NCBI RefSeq assembly: GCF_000376225.1
Contig: NZ_AQXL01000122.1
Location: 1-64,000 of the forward strand
Source of the DNA: Effusibacillus pohliae DSM 22757
Lineage (GTDB): Bacteria; Bacillota; Bacilli; Tumebacillales; Effusibacillaceae
DNA length: 64,000 bases
Direction: 5' to 3'
Notes under the pieces: model-generated
Told to the model about the DNA's origin: nothing
Database searches by the model: none
What the model saw: only the letters and a program-made list of their open reading frames with translations
Made by a program: the position numbers and the translations under genes
Shown: one piece after another, positions 1-9,105 of the stretch
Position numbering within the stretch: position 1 is the first letter of the stretch
How the letters are laid out: each line of letters begins with the position of its first letter

Positions 1-115
<115 letters not shown>

Positions 116-126
116 GAATGTGTCAT

Positions 127-201
127 TGGGGAGTCGCCAAGCGGTAAGGCAACGGACTTTGACTCCGTCATGCGTAGGTTCGATCCCTACCTCCCCAGCC
201 A
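127..201 (+). tRNA. tRNA-Gln (anticodon TTG)
   Basis: Seven-base acceptor stem TGGGGAG (127-133) pairs with CTCCCCA (191-197), with discriminator G198 and an encoded CCA (199-201). The anticodon loop CTTTGAC gives anticodon TTG. The T-loop GGTTCGATCC is present. It lies 11 bases after the 5S gene, so it is probably processed from the rRNA operon transcript. Confidence 0.96.
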
Positions 202-271
202 CATTTGGACACGCAGGACTCATTTCCACATCTTGCAAACGCTGTGCATGAAAAGCTGCAGCCATCCATCC

Positions 272-346
<75 letters not shown>

Positions 347-485
347 GATACATTCATTACGGCCAATTGAAAAATCTTACTATTATAAGTCGGAATCGGA
401 TGCATTGCCGAAACAGATAAGGGGAGAGTACAATTCTCCGCGTTGCTTCGGTGTGCCGGCCGATATCCGTAGGTGAACTGAGACG

Positions 486-507
486 GCACGCGAAAGCGTG
501 CTTTTTT
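486..507 (+). terminator. terminator ending the rRNA-tRNA unit, or an attenuator
   Basis: Perfect six-pair stem GCACGC-GAAA-GCGTGC with a GNRA-type loop followed by six T. The most economical reading is the end of the rRNA/tRNA transcript. Its left arm is also used by a competing helix GTGCCG (about 456)...CGGCAC, so a regulated attenuator cannot be excluded. Confidence 0.75.
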
Positions 508-701
508 GATAGCGTCAGATCTAGGACACAGATTGATCTCAGGGGCACGCGGAAACGCGGGCGAATTGGCTGGCGAAAAAAGAAAGCTACAGCAGCCGCA
601 GCTTCCCGTTCTCCGCTTATGCGGCAGGCATTTTGCGAAAAAATTCGGACCGGCTGCTCAACCGCTGTTCCGTGCATTTTTTTCCTGTGCGGTAGCATCT
701 T
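508..701. other. stretch with no recognised gene
   Basis: Between the tRNA terminator and the next hairpin I see no open frame with a ribosome site and no known RNA motif. Part of the 586-base gap (347-932) between tRNA-Cys and aconitase. Confidence 0.5.
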
Positions 702-734
702 AAAAAGGAGTTGACCGGACGGTCGCTCCTTTTT
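702..734. terminator. bidirectional terminator-like hairpin
   Basis: AAAAAGGAG (702-710) pairs with CTCCTTTTT (726-734), and inside it GACC-GGAC-GGTC extends the stem. A and T tracts on both sides make it usable in either direction. It isolates aconitase from the RNA genes. Confidence 0.7.
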
Positions 735-784
735 CGATGGGAGGGAGCGAAGCGGCAGGATTTTTTCCAAAAAGCCTATCGAAA

Positions 785-841
785 TTGACAAGAAAATCAT
801 CTATAATACAGATGTATACCATTAAATGAAACGTTGTTTCA
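785..841 (+). promoter_or_regulatory. aconitase promoter region with a palindrome
   Basis: TTGACA (785-790) and TATAAT (802-807) are both perfect hexamers but only 11 bases apart, so they probably belong to different or overlapping promoters. Downstream lies a palindrome TGAAAC-GTT-GTTTCA (827-841) and another TGAAAC at 847-852. The palindrome is a candidate operator for carbon or citrate control; the regulator is unknown. Confidence 0.45.
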
Positions 842-932
842 GTAGATGAAACTATTGGGGTCCCATGAAGAACCGGGGGCGGCTGCATGGGACGACCGGT
901 TCGTCTGCTGCATCAGTGAGGAGGTTGTTGCC

Positions 933-3641
933 GTGGCAAACCAAGACAAATTCTCAGCGCGTCGCACGTTGCAAGTGGGCGACAAAACGTATACCTACTA
1001 TTCCTTGCCGGCGCTTGAGGAAAGCAAACTGGGGCCGGTCTCGAAACTGCCGTTTTCCATGAAGGTTCTGCTGGAGGCGGCTGTGCGCCAATTTGACGGC
1101 GTCGCCATCACCGAGGACCACGTTAAGAAAATCGCCAACTGGACGGAAGAACGCGATCTCAACCAGGAAATCCCATTCAAAATGGCGAGGATCGTGCTGC
1201 AAGACTTCACCGGCGTGCCGGCTGTCGTCGACCTGGCGGCGATGCGCGCTGCGATGGAGCGGATGGGAAAAGATCCGAAGAAAATCAATCCGCTGGTGCC
1301 GGTCGACCTGGTGATCGACCACTCGGTGATGGTCGACTTCTTCGGCAGCAAAGATTCGCTCGATCAAAATATGAAACTGGAATTTGAACGAAACCAGGAG
1401 CGCTACCGTTTCCTGCGCTGGGCGCAAACGGCCTTCAACAATTTCCGCGCCGTGCCGCCGGCTACCGGGATCGTACACCAGGTGAACCTGGAATATCTGG
1501 CGTCGGTTGCGATGACCAGCGAAGGGGATGGCGAAACGATCGTGTTTCCGGATTCGCTCGTCGGAACCGACTCGCATACGACAATGATCAATGGTCTCGG
1601 CGTCGTAGGCTGGGGGGTTGGCGGTATCGAAGCGGAAGCCGGCATGCTGGGGCAGCCTCTCTATTTTGTCACACCTGAAGTCGTCGGGTTTAAACTGACC
1701 GGAACGTTGGCGGAAGGAGCAACCGCGACCGACCTCGCGCTGACTGTCACCAACATCTTGCGCAAAAAAGGCGTGGTCGGCAAATTCGTCGAGTTCTTCG
1801 GACCTGGCGTAAGCAAAATGAGCCTGGCGGACCGGGCGACTGTCGCCAACATGGCGCCGGAATACGGAGCGACGATGGGCTTCTTCCCGGTTGACCAAGA
1901 AACGCTCAACTACCTCCGTTTGACGGGCCGCAACGAAGAACAGGTGGCGCTGGTGGAAGCCTACTACAAAGCGCAGGGCATGTTCCGCACGGACGACATG
2001 CCAGAGCCGGTCTATTCCGATGTGGTGGAACTCGATCTGTCGTCCGTCGTGCCGTCGCTGGCAGGTCCGCGCCGTCCGCAAGATCGGATCGAACTGTCGG
2101 CGATGAAGGAAGGGTTCAATTCGGCGATCCGCACGCCGATCGACAAAGGGGGGTTTGGCCTGTCGGATGAAGAAATCAAGAAAGAGGTCAAAGTCGAGCA
2201 TCCGAACGGCAAAACATCCACCCTGCGCAACGGGTCTGTGGTGATCACGGCGATCACGAGCTGCACCAACACATCGAACCCGAGCGTCTTGATTGCGGCT
2301 GGCCTGCTCGCGAAAAAAGCGGTGGAAAAAGGCCTGACCAAACCAGCTTACGTGAAAACCAGCCTGACGCCCGGTTCCCGCGTTGTGACCGACTACCTGA
2401 TCGAAGCGGGACTGATGGATTCGCTGGAAGCGCTCGGCTTCCATGTAGCCGGTTACGGTTGTGCGACCTGTATCGGGAACTCCGGTCCACTGCCGGAGGA
2501 AGTCGCCAATGCGATTTCCGAAAACGACCTGACGGTGGCAGCCGTTCTGTCTGGAAACCGGAACTTCGAAGGACGGATTCATCCGCTTGTGAAAGCGAAC
2601 TATCTGGCATCGCCGCCGCTTGTCGTGGCATACGCGCTGGCGGGAACGGTCGACATCGACCTGACGAGCGAGCCGATCGGCTACGGCAAGGACAACGAAC
2701 CGGTCTACCTGAGGGACATCTGGCCGTCTTCGGAAGAAATCAAGGAAGCGATCAACAAAGCGGTGCGACCCGATTTGTTCCGCAAGCGGTATGAAAATGT
2801 GTTTACCGGCAACGAAGTCTGGAACCAAATCGATGCGCCGACCGGAACGCTCTACAACTGGGACGAAAAATCGACTTACATCCAGGAACCGCCGTTCTTC
2901 AAGGATCTCAGCGAAGAACTCAAGGCAATCGAAGAGATTAAAGGCGCACGAACGTTGCTGCTGTTGGGCGACTCGGTGACCACCGACCATATCTCACCGG
3001 CGGGCAGCATTAAACCGGACAGCCCGGCAGGCCGTTATCTGCAAGAGCACGGAGTGGCACCGGCCGACTTCAACTCGTACGGTTCCCGCCGCGGCAACCA
3101 CGAAGTGATGATGCGCGGAACGTTCGCCAACATCCGGATCCGCAACCAGGTGGTGCCGGGTACGGAAGGCGGCGTAACCAAATACTTCCCGACTGAGGAA
3201 ATCATGTCGGTGTACGATGCATCGATGCGGTACCAAGAGCAAAACATTCCGCTGGTGGTGATCGCCGGCAAGGAGTACGGCACCGGCAGCTCCCGCGACT
3301 GGGCGGCAAAAGGCACCTACTTGCTGGGCGTGAAAGCGGTCATCGCGGAAAGCTTCGAGCGGATTCACCGCAGCAACCTGGTGGGCATGGGCGTACTGCC
3401 GCTGCAGTTCACCGAAGGGGTGAGCTGGAAGTCGCTCGGCATCACGGGTGAGGAAACGTTTGACATCCTCGGCCTGAATGACAAGATCCAGCCGGGGCAA
3501 CAGGTGAAAGTCCGCGCTACCCGCCCGGATGGAAGTTCGTTTGAGTTCGACGCGATCGTCCGCCTGGACAGCATCGTCGACATCGATTATTACCGGAACG
3601 GCGGCATTCTGCAAAAAGTCCTGCGTGAGCTGGCGAAATGA
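933..3641 (+). CDS. acnA: aconitate hydratase
   Basis: TCA-cycle aconitase, 902 residues (family about 900), interconverting citrate and isocitrate with a [4Fe-4S] cluster. The three cluster cysteines are seen as SCTNTSNP and [12 protein letters not shown], and the substrate loop as [20 protein letters not shown]. The C-terminal swivel domain carries [16 protein letters not shown] and [12 protein letters not shown]. The start is the GTG at 933, eight bases after AGGAGG (919-924); it gives the usual N-terminus MANQDKF, whereas an ATG at 846 would add 29 unrelated residues. Monocistronic, bounded by hairpins. In Bacillus this protein also binds mRNA; nothing here tests that. Confidence 0.97.
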   Translation: MANQDKFSARRTLQVGDKTYTYYSLPALEESKLGPVSKLPFSMKVLLEAAVRQFDGVAITEDHVKKIANWTEERDLNQEIPFKMARIVLQDFTGVPAVVDLAAMRAAMERMGKDPKKINPLVPVDLVIDHSVMVDFFGSKDSLDQNMKLEFERNQERYRFLRWAQTAFNNFRAVPPATGIVHQVNLEYLASVAMTSEGDGETIVFPDSLVGTDSHTTMINGLGVVGWGVGGIEAEAGMLGQPLYFVTPEVVGFKLTGTLAEGATATDLALTVTNILRKKGVVGKFVEFFGPGVSKMSLADRATVANMAPEYGATMGFFPVDQETLNYLRLTGRNEEQVALVEAYYKAQGMFRTDDMPEPVYSDVVELDLSSVVPSLAGPRRPQDRIELSAMKEGFNSAIRTPIDKGGFGLSDEEIKKEVKVEHPNGKTSTLRNGSVVITAITSCTNTSNPSVLIAAGLLAKKAVEKGLTKPAYVKTSLTPGSRVVTDYLIEAGLMDSLEALGFHVAGYGCATCIGNSGPLPEEVANAISENDLTVAAVLSGNRNFEGRIHPLVKANYLASPPLVVAYALAGTVDIDLTSEPIGYGKDNEPVYLRDIWPSSEEIKEAINKAVRPDLFRKRYENVFTGNEVWNQIDAPTGTLYNWDEKSTYIQEPPFFKDLSEELKAIEEIKGARTLLLLGDSVTTDHISPAGSIKPDSPAGRYLQEHGVAPADFNSYGSRRGNHEVMMRGTFANIRIRNQVVPGTEGGVTKYFPTEEIMSVYDASMRYQEQNIPLVVIAGKEYGTGSSRDWAAKGTYLLGVKAVIAESFERIHRSNLVGMGVLPLQFTEGVSWKSLGITGEETFDILGLNDKIQPGQQVKVRATRPDGSSFEFDAIVRLDSIVDIDYYRNGGILQKVLRELAK

Positions 3642-3650
3642 CATTTTTGT

Positions 3651-3686
3651 AAAAAATTCCCTCCCGATAGGGCGGGAATTTTTTTT
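3651..3686 (+). terminator. aconitase terminator
   Basis: AATTCCCTCCC-GATA-GGGCGGGAATT followed by a T-run; ten bases after the stop codon. Confidence 0.9.
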
Positions 3687-3734
3687 GCGGATCGTAGTTT
3701 CGTGATTTAAAGCGGTTATGCGTTTATGCACATA

Positions 3735-3765
3735 TTTGAAACACTTTTTCAAATGAAATTATAAT
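3735..3765 (+). promoter_or_regulatory. pdh operon promoter with overlapping inverted repeat
   Basis: TTGAAA (3736-3741), an 18-base spacer and TATAAT (3760-3765) form a good vegetative promoter. A perfect inverted repeat TTTGAAA-CACTT-TTTCAAA (3735-3753) covers the -35 box, the position expected for a repressor site. The regulator is not identifiable from here. Confidence 0.65.
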
Positions 3766-4074
3766 TAGGGTGATTGGTTGAATTTCGATTTGTTGATGAA
3801 TTCGTGTGAACCGCTCCGGTTTCACGGACGCCCACCGGCGGGACCGGGCGAAATGGCTACGGTCGGCGGGAGGGACTTGCAACCGCTCGCCGCTGGTGGC
3901 AACAGTATTTTGAAAGCGATTTCATAAATTTGGCTGAGCGTGAGGAAGCCGGTCATTCTGCAGGGAAGGCACGTTTTGGTGCTCAGCCGGCGCGAGGGTT
4001 GACTGACAAGCGCGCACGACGTAGGCAATGGTTTGTTCAACCGATCTGTTATTCCTGCAGGGGAGCGTGGGAAC
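3766..4074 (+). other. long untranslated leader of the pdh operon
   Basis: About 300 bases lie between the promoter and the first start codon. There is a hairpin near 3807-3832 (GTGAACC...GGTTTCAC) and GC-rich sequence after it. I recognise no riboswitch or T-box and no coding frame. Confidence 0.4.
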
Positions 4075-5214
4075 ATGTTAATCGAGAAAGATGTGGTGCG
4101 GTCGTTCACCGGTATCGAGGAGGGTGCGACGGCGCCGGAAGTGGCGGACATGACGAAACTGTATCAAGTGTTGACGCCGGAGGGGGAACTGGCGGAGGAC
4201 ATCAGCGGGCGAATCACGCCGGATCTGATGATCGACATGTACAAAAAAATGGTGTTGGTGCGGACGTTTGACCGCAAGTGCATCATCTTGCAGCGGCAAG
4301 GCAGGTTGGGGACCTACGCCCCGTTTGAAGGACAGGAAGCTGCGCAAGTGGGAAGCGCGATGGCCTTGCGGGCAGGCGACTGGATGTTTCCGACCTACCG
4401 CGATCACGCGGCTGCTATTGTGCACGGGCACTCGCTTGTCCGAGTGTTTTTGTACTGGATGGGGCACTCGGATGCCTCCGTTTGTCCGGAGGACAAACGG
4501 ATCCTGCCGCAGTGTGTGCCGATTGCCACGCAGATGCTGCATGCGATGGGGGCAGCCTGGGCAAGCAAGCTGAAAGGTGAGCAAACGGTCAGTATCGCCT
4601 ATCTCGGCGATGGTGCCACTTCCGAAGGGGATTTTCACGAGGCGCTGAATTTTGCCGGCGTCTTCCGCGCGCCTGTCCTCTTTTTCTGTCAAAATAACGG
4701 GTATGCGATCAGCGTTCCGTTTTCCCGGCAATCGGCTTCGCGGACGATCGCCCAACGGGCGGCCGCGTATGACATTCACGGAGTCCGCGTCGACGGCAAC
4801 GATGTTTTTGCGGTTTGGCTGACGGTGCAAGACGCCGTCCAGCGGGCGCGGGTGGGAGGCGGTCCGGCGTTGATCGAGGCGGTCACGTTCCGTTACGGGG
4901 CCCACACCACCGCTGACGATCCGAAAAAATACCGCGACCAGGAAGTGCTCGCACAGGAGTGGCGCCGCCGCGATCCGGTTGACCGGTTGCGCCGGTTTTT
5001 GGAAAAGCAGGGGCTGTGGAACGACGAACAGGAAGCGGCATGGCAACGGCAGGTTGGGGAGACGATCGAATCCGCGCTGGCGGAGGCGGAAGCCTTCCCA
5101 AAACCGCAGCCGGCTGACATGTTTGCGCATGTATATGCCGAGATGCCGTGGCACATTCGCGAGCAACAGCAGGAGCTGCAGCGAGTTTTGAACGAGGGTG
5201 GGATGCAAGCGTGA
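4075..5214 (+). CDS. pdhA: 2-oxoacid (pyruvate-type) dehydrogenase E1 component, alpha subunit
   Basis: 379 residues. The thiamine-diphosphate motif GDGATSEGDFHEALNFAG...NNGYAIS is intact, as are RQGRLGTYAPFEGQEA near the N-terminus and the phosphorylation-loop-like RYGAHTTADDPKKYR. Residues and length resemble Bacillus PdhA more than acetoin dehydrogenase, but a branched-chain 2-oxoacid substrate cannot be excluded. The ATG at 4075 follows AGGGGAG by nine bases; an upstream ATG at 4033 has no ribosome site. First gene of a three-gene operon; its stop overlaps the next start as GTGA. Confidence 0.88.
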   Translation: MLIEKDVVRSFTGIEEGATAPEVADMTKLYQVLTPEGELAEDISGRITPDLMIDMYKKMVLVRTFDRKCIILQRQGRLGTYAPFEGQEAAQVGSAMALRAGDWMFPTYRDHAAAIVHGHSLVRVFLYWMGHSDASVCPEDKRILPQCVPIATQMLHAMGAAWASKLKGEQTVSIAYLGDGATSEGDFHEALNFAGVFRAPVLFFCQNNGYAISVPFSRQSASRTIAQRAAAYDIHGVRVDGNDVFAVWLTVQDAVQRARVGGGPALIEAVTFRYGAHTTADDPKKYRDQEVLAQEWRRRDPVDRLRRFLEKQGLWNDEQEAAWQRQVGETIESALAEAEAFPKPQPADMFAHVYAEMPWHIREQQQELQRVLNEGGMQA

Positions 5215-6194
5215 GCAGGAAATTGACGATGCTGCAAGCGATCAGGGAAGCGATGGACCAGAAGCTGACCGACGATCCCCGCGTGATGCTACTGGGCGAG
5301 GATATCGGTGTCAACGGCGGGGTGTTCCGGGCGACCGAAGGGTTAATCGAAAAATACGGTGCGGAACGGGTGGTTGACACGCCGCTGGCAGAGTCGGGCA
5401 TTGTGGGGACGGCGATCGGGTTGGCGTTGAACGGGATGATTCCGGTCGTGGAAATCCAATTTTTGGCTTTTATCTATCCGGGATTTGAGCAGGTGGTGTC
5501 GCATGCGGCCCGCATGCGGTACCGGACGCGCGGCCAGTTCTCGGTTCCGATGGTCATCCGCACTCCGTACGGCGCCGGGATCCGGGGGCCGGAACTGCAT
5601 TCCGAGAGCGTCGAGACTTTTTTTGCCCATACGCCCGGGTTGAAAGTGGTGGTGCCTGCCACTCCCTATGATGCAAAAGGGCTGCTGATCTCCGCGATCG
5701 AAGATCCGGATCCGGTGGTGTTTCTGGAACCGACCAAAATTTACCGGGCATTCAGTGAAGAGGTGCCGGAGGAGATGTACCGGGTGCCGATCGGCAAGGC
5801 GCGAGTGGTGCAGGAGGGAAGCGACCTGTCGATTTTCGCCTGGGGGGCGATGCTCCGTGTGGCGATGAAAGCGGCCGCTGACATCGAACGGGAAAAAGGC
5901 TGGTCCTGCGAAGTGATCGACCTGCGCACGCTGTATCCGCTCGACCGGGATTGCATCATCGGTTCCGTGAAAAAAACAGGCCGCGCGTTGATCGTCCACG
6001 AAGCGCACAAAACGGCCGGGATGGCGGCGGAAATCATCGCGTTGATCAATGACGAAGCGTTGCTCTATCTGAAGGCGCCGATCAGGCGGATCACCGGGTT
6101 CGACGTGCCGGTGCCGCAATTCTCGCTGGAAGATGACTACCTCCCGACGGAGGCGCGCGTCAAACTTGGAATCACGGAAACGATTTTGTTCTAG
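5211..6194 (+). CDS. pdhB: 2-oxoacid (pyruvate-type) dehydrogenase E1 component, beta subunit
   Basis: 327 residues, matching the family's 325. N-terminal LLGEDIGVNGGVFRATEGL and TPLAESGIVGTAIGLALNG are typical transketolase-fold beta-subunit motifs; the C-terminal domain includes EVIDLRTLYPLD and HEAHKTAGMAAEI. The GTG at 5211 overlaps the stop of the alpha subunit by four bases, implying translational coupling and equal subunit supply; a GAGGGTGGG ribosome site lies just upstream. An ATG at 5148 is inside the alpha gene and adds unrelated sequence. Confidence 0.9.
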   Translation: MSRKLTMLQAIREAMDQKLTDDPRVMLLGEDIGVNGGVFRATEGLIEKYGAERVVDTPLAESGIVGTAIGLALNGMIPVVEIQFLAFIYPGFEQVVSHAARMRYRTRGQFSVPMVIRTPYGAGIRGPELHSESVETFFAHTPGLKVVVPATPYDAKGLLISAIEDPDPVVFLEPTKIYRAFSEEVPEEMYRVPIGKARVVQEGSDLSIFAWGAMLRVAMKAAADIEREKGWSCEVIDLRTLYPLDRDCIIGSVKKTGRALIVHEAHKTAGMAAEIIALINDEALLYLKAPIRRITGFDVPVPQFSLEDDYLPTEARVKLGITETILF

Positions 6195-6235
6195 CGGGCG
6201 AAGCTGCAGACGATTGGCACAGGGAGGATCGGAAG

Positions 6236-7639
6236 ATGGTCGAATTCAAGCTGGCCGATATTGGGGAAGGTATGCACGAAGGGGAGATCACCCGCTGGCT
6301 GGTGAAAGAGGGTGACCGGGTGGAACGGGACCAGCCGGTGGTGGAAGTGCAGACAGACAAAGTGAACGCCGAGTTGGCTTCGCCCGTAACGGGAACGATC
6401 CGCAAGATTTTGCATGCGGAAGGTGAGACGGTCGAGGTGGGTTCGACGCTGTTCATCATCGAGCCGGAATCGGAGGGGGCGGCTGTGGCGGTCCGTCCCG
6501 TTATCGAGCAGCCGGCCGGGTCGGCTGTGGCAGCGGGCCAGACAGCCGCCGGGCGGGAAGTTGCCGAGCTGGAGGCCGCGCCTCGTGCGGCCATGGCGGT
6601 ACAGAGGGAGAGGCGGGTGCTGGCGACACCCCATGTGCGCCGCTTGGCAAGAGAAATGCAGATCGACATTGAACAGGTGCCAGGAACCGGACCGGTGGGC
6701 CGGGTGACGGAGGAGGATCTGCGCCGGTTTGTGCAGGCGCTGCAAAGCGGTGTGCAAAGCGGACGCAAAGCGGACGTGGGGCACGTGGGGCACGTGGGGC
6801 ACGTGGGGCACCAGGGTGAAACGGATGCCGGCAGCGGCCGGGGAACAGCGACCAGCGGCGAAGCGAGCCGGCAGTCGGAGCAAACCGCAGGCCACGCGGT
6901 GCCGCCTGTCGCGACAGGCGGGCGCATGGCGGAAGAGCCGGAAGAGCGCATCCCGCTCCGCGGCATCCGCAAGAAAATCGCGGAGCATATGGTCAAATCG
7001 GTATCGATCATTCCGCATGTGACGCATGTCGATGAGGTCGAAATGGACGCGCTGATCGCGCTGCGCGACAGGTTGAAAGTATATGCGGAAGAGCGGCAGA
7101 TCAGGCTGACGTTCCTGCCGTTTTTCATCAAGGCGCTGGTTATTGCACTGAAGGAGTTCGCGATGCTGAACGCTTCGATTGACGATGCAAGCGGCGAAAT
7201 CGTCCTGAAACGCTACTATCACATCGGGATTGCCACCGACACGGAGGACGGCCTGATCGTTCCGGTGATCAAACATGCGGATCGCAAGACGATTTTTCAA
7301 CTTGCGGAAGAGATCAGCCAACTGGCGGCCTTGGCGCGGCAAGGCAAGCTGAAGCTTGAACAGATTACCGGCGGTACGTTTACGATCAGCAACGTGGGAC
7401 CGATCGGCGGGCTGTATGCAACCCCGATCATCAACCATCCGGAAGCGGCGATTTTGGGACTGCACAAGATGGAACCCAGGATGGTGGTTCGCGACGGACA
7501 AGGGGTGATCCGGACGATGATGCACATATCGTTGTCGTTTGACCACCGGTTGATCGACGGAGCCACTGCCGTCCGCTTCACCAACCGCATCAAGGAGTTG
7601 CTGGAAAATCCGGATCGGCTGTTCCTGGAAATGGCTTAG
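6236..7639 (+). CDS. pdhC: 2-oxoacid dehydrogenase E2 (dihydrolipoyl acyltransferase)
   Basis: 467 residues. One lipoyl domain (about 1-77) with the lipoyl lysine K42 in QTDKVNAE; a peripheral-subunit-binding domain about 125-165 (ATPHVRRLAREMQID); a flexible linker; and a catalytic domain ending in SLSFDHRLIDGATAV, with the acyltransferase His/Asp motif DHRLIDG. The linker contains a GHV repeat encoded by four exact 9-base units. No E3 (lipoamide dehydrogenase) gene follows, so E3 must be encoded elsewhere. Pyruvate versus branched-chain specificity is not settled by sequence. Confidence 0.88.
   Translation: MVEFKLADIGEGMHEGEITRWLVKEGDRVERDQPVVEVQTDKVNAELASPVTGTIRKILHAEGETVEVGSTLFIIEPESEGAAVAVRPVIEQPAGSAVAAGQTAAGREVAELEAAPRAAMAVQRERRVLATPHVRRLAREMQIDIEQVPGTGPVGRVTEEDLRRFVQALQSGVQSGRKADVGHVGHVGHVGHQGETDAGSGRGTATSGEASRQSEQTAGHAVPPVATGGRMAEEPEERIPLRGIRKKIAEHMVKSVSIIPHVTHVDEVEMDALIALRDRLKVYAEERQIRLTFLPFFIKALVIALKEFAMLNASIDDASGEIVLKRYYHIGIATDTEDGLIVPVIKHADRKTIFQLAEEISQLAALARQGKLKLEQITGGTFTISNVGPIGGLYATPIINHPEAAILGLHKMEPRMVVRDGQGVIRTMMHISLSFDHRLIDGATAVRFTNRIKELLENPDRLFLEMA
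6774..6809 (+). repeat. four tandem 9-bp units inside the E2 linker
   Basis: ACGTGGGGC is repeated exactly four times (6774, 6783, 6792, 6801), encoding a Val-Gly-His repeat. Just before it, GCAAAGCGG-like units recur imperfectly. Such repeats are prone to length change by slippage without shifting the frame. Confidence 0.9.
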
Positions 7640-7923
7640 TATGGCCGCTTTTCCGCGGTCTGCCGTCTCTGTCGGGAAGGGTCCGGCGGTAGACGCGGAC
7701 TGTCGCGATCGATGGAGGCATTGTGGATGGTACTCACCGCCGTTGAGAAACCACTGTGAATGGTACCCTCTGTCGTGTACGAGCAGGACGGGGCGACCCG
7801 CCACTTGATTCGCAGATTGAAAATTTAGTACGATGATCCTGGTTGGAACAGTTTGCCGGCGTAAAGCGAATTGGCGCGCGCCGGTCGAACCGTGAGACGG
7901 CGAAAAAAGTGAGGGGGATCGAG

Positions 7924-8919
7924 ATGAGCGGGTTTCGCGCAGTCGTGGTGGACAAGACAGAGGATTCGTTTTCCGTGGGTGTGAAGGAACTCACCCCGGC
8001 CGATTTGCCGGCGGGGGACGTGACCATTCGGGTGGCCTATTCGAGTCTCAATTACAAGGACGGGCTTGCCTGCATTCCGAACGGCAAGATTGTGAAGACG
8101 TACCCATTTGTTCCGGGGATTGACCTGTCCGGCACGGTGGTGGAATCTCGCGATCCGCGGTTCCGCGAGGGAGACGAGGTGATCGTCACCGGTTACGAGT
8201 TGGGGGTGTCCCATTTTGGCGGATTCAGCGAATACGCCCGGGTGCCGGCCGACTGGGTGGTACCGCTGCCGCAGGGCCTGACGTTGAAAGAAGCGATGGC
8301 GATCGGCACCGCCGGATTCACGGCCGCCTTGTCGATCCAGCGGTTGGAGGAAAATGGGGTGCATCCCGGCCGGGGACCGGTCATTGTGACGGGAGCCACC
8401 GGCGGTGTAGGTAGCACCGCGGTCGCCATGCTGGCGAAGCTCGGCTATCATGTGGTGGCTAGCACCGGAAAAGCCGCGGAACACGACTATCTGCGTCAGC
8501 TTGGGGCAAAGGAAATCCTCGGCCGCGACGAGGTGACCGACACGAGCCGTCCGTTGCAAAAGGAGCGCTGGGCCGGTGCGGTCGATCCGGTGGGCGGTAA
8601 GACGCTTGCGTATCTGCTCTGCACCATCAAATACGGCGGATCGGTCGCAGTCAGCGGACTGACCGGCGGTTCAGAGGTGGTGACCACGGTGTTTCCGTTT
8701 ATCCTGCGCGGCGTCAACTTGCTCGGGATCGATTCGGTGTATTGCCCGATGGACGTCCGGGTCAAATTATGGGAGCGCTTGGCGAGCGATTTAAAACCGC
8801 CACGTTTGCTTGACAGCATCGGACGCGAGATTACGCTCGACCAACTGCCGGCCGCCGCTGCCTCGATCCTGAATGGCGAGGTGCGCGGGCGCACAATTGT
8901 GCGGCTGCAGGATGCCTGA
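7924..8919 (+). CDS. YhdH/YhfP-family quinone oxidoreductase (acrylyl-CoA reductase type)
   Basis: 331-residue medium-chain reductase without zinc ligands. The N-terminal part has SSLNYKDGLA and FVPGIDLSGTV, the nucleotide site is VTGATGGVGSTAV, and the family-specific GLTGG and PFILRGVNLLGIDSVYCP follow. Family members such as AcuI reduce acryloyl-CoA to propionyl-CoA with NADPH; the physiological substrate here is not known. The ATG at 7924 follows GAGGGGGATCGAG; an ATG at 7843 gives an atypical N-terminus. Monocistronic, between the pdh operon and the paa island, with a terminator at 8958. Confidence 0.85.
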   Translation: MSGFRAVVVDKTEDSFSVGVKELTPADLPAGDVTIRVAYSSLNYKDGLACIPNGKIVKTYPFVPGIDLSGTVVESRDPRFREGDEVIVTGYELGVSHFGGFSEYARVPADWVVPLPQGLTLKEAMAIGTAGFTAALSIQRLEENGVHPGRGPVIVTGATGGVGSTAVAMLAKLGYHVVASTGKAAEHDYLRQLGAKEILGRDEVTDTSRPLQKERWAGAVDPVGGKTLAYLLCTIKYGGSVAVSGLTGGSEVVTTVFPFILRGVNLLGIDSVYCPMDVRVKLWERLASDLKPPRLLDSIGREITLDQLPAAAASILNGEVRGRTIVRLQDA

Positions 8920-8957
8920 TCGCAGTGAGTCACCTGCCAATATGCGTTACGCTCAGC

Positions 8958-8992
8958 AGAAACCATGGCAAAAGCTGTGGTTTCTTTTTTTT
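8958..8992 (+). terminator. terminator after the YhdH-family gene
   Basis: AGAAACCA pairs with TGGTTTCT across a 12-base loop and runs into an eight-base T tract. Confidence 0.85.
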
Positions 8993-9051
8993 GGCGCTGT
9001 TTTTTTGCAGTTTGCAGATTTGTATTAATACAGATATTTACTTTTTCATAC

Positions 9052-9060
9052 TGTTATAAT
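9052..9060 (+). promoter_or_regulatory. extended -10 promoter of small-protein gene A
   Basis: TGTTATAAT is an extended -10 element; no good -35 is seen. The equivalent site in copy B is TGTTATAGT (23474-23482). Confidence 0.6.
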
Positions 9061-9105
9061 ACAATATCTGCAATAAGAACATTCAGATAACAGGAGGCGG
9101 TTCGG

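Noticed and set aside
419-507. Possible yybP-ykoY (manganese) riboswitch, suggested by GGGGAGAGTA and GTGAAC
   Set aside because: Conserved loop sequences of that class are not present in order and no suitable target gene follows closely.
564-577. Fourteen bases AATTGGCTGGCGAA shared with 31751-31764 at the MocR operator
   Set aside because: A single 14-base match between two places is expected by chance in a window of this size, and the 564 site lacks the second repeat.
954-2990. A 678-codon open frame antisense to aconitase
   Set aside because: Arises from codon bias on the true strand; composition is Arg/His/Phe-rich without domains, and it has no ribosome site.
3800-3910. T-box leader before the pdh operon, suggested by GGTGGCAAC
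   Set aside because: The T-box sequence GGGTGGNACCGCG is absent and a dehydrogenase operon is not a usual T-box target.
6191-7804. Long minus-strand frames opposite the E2 gene
   Set aside because: Mirror image of the E2 coding sequence, with low-complexity PHVPHV repeats created by the GHV repeat.
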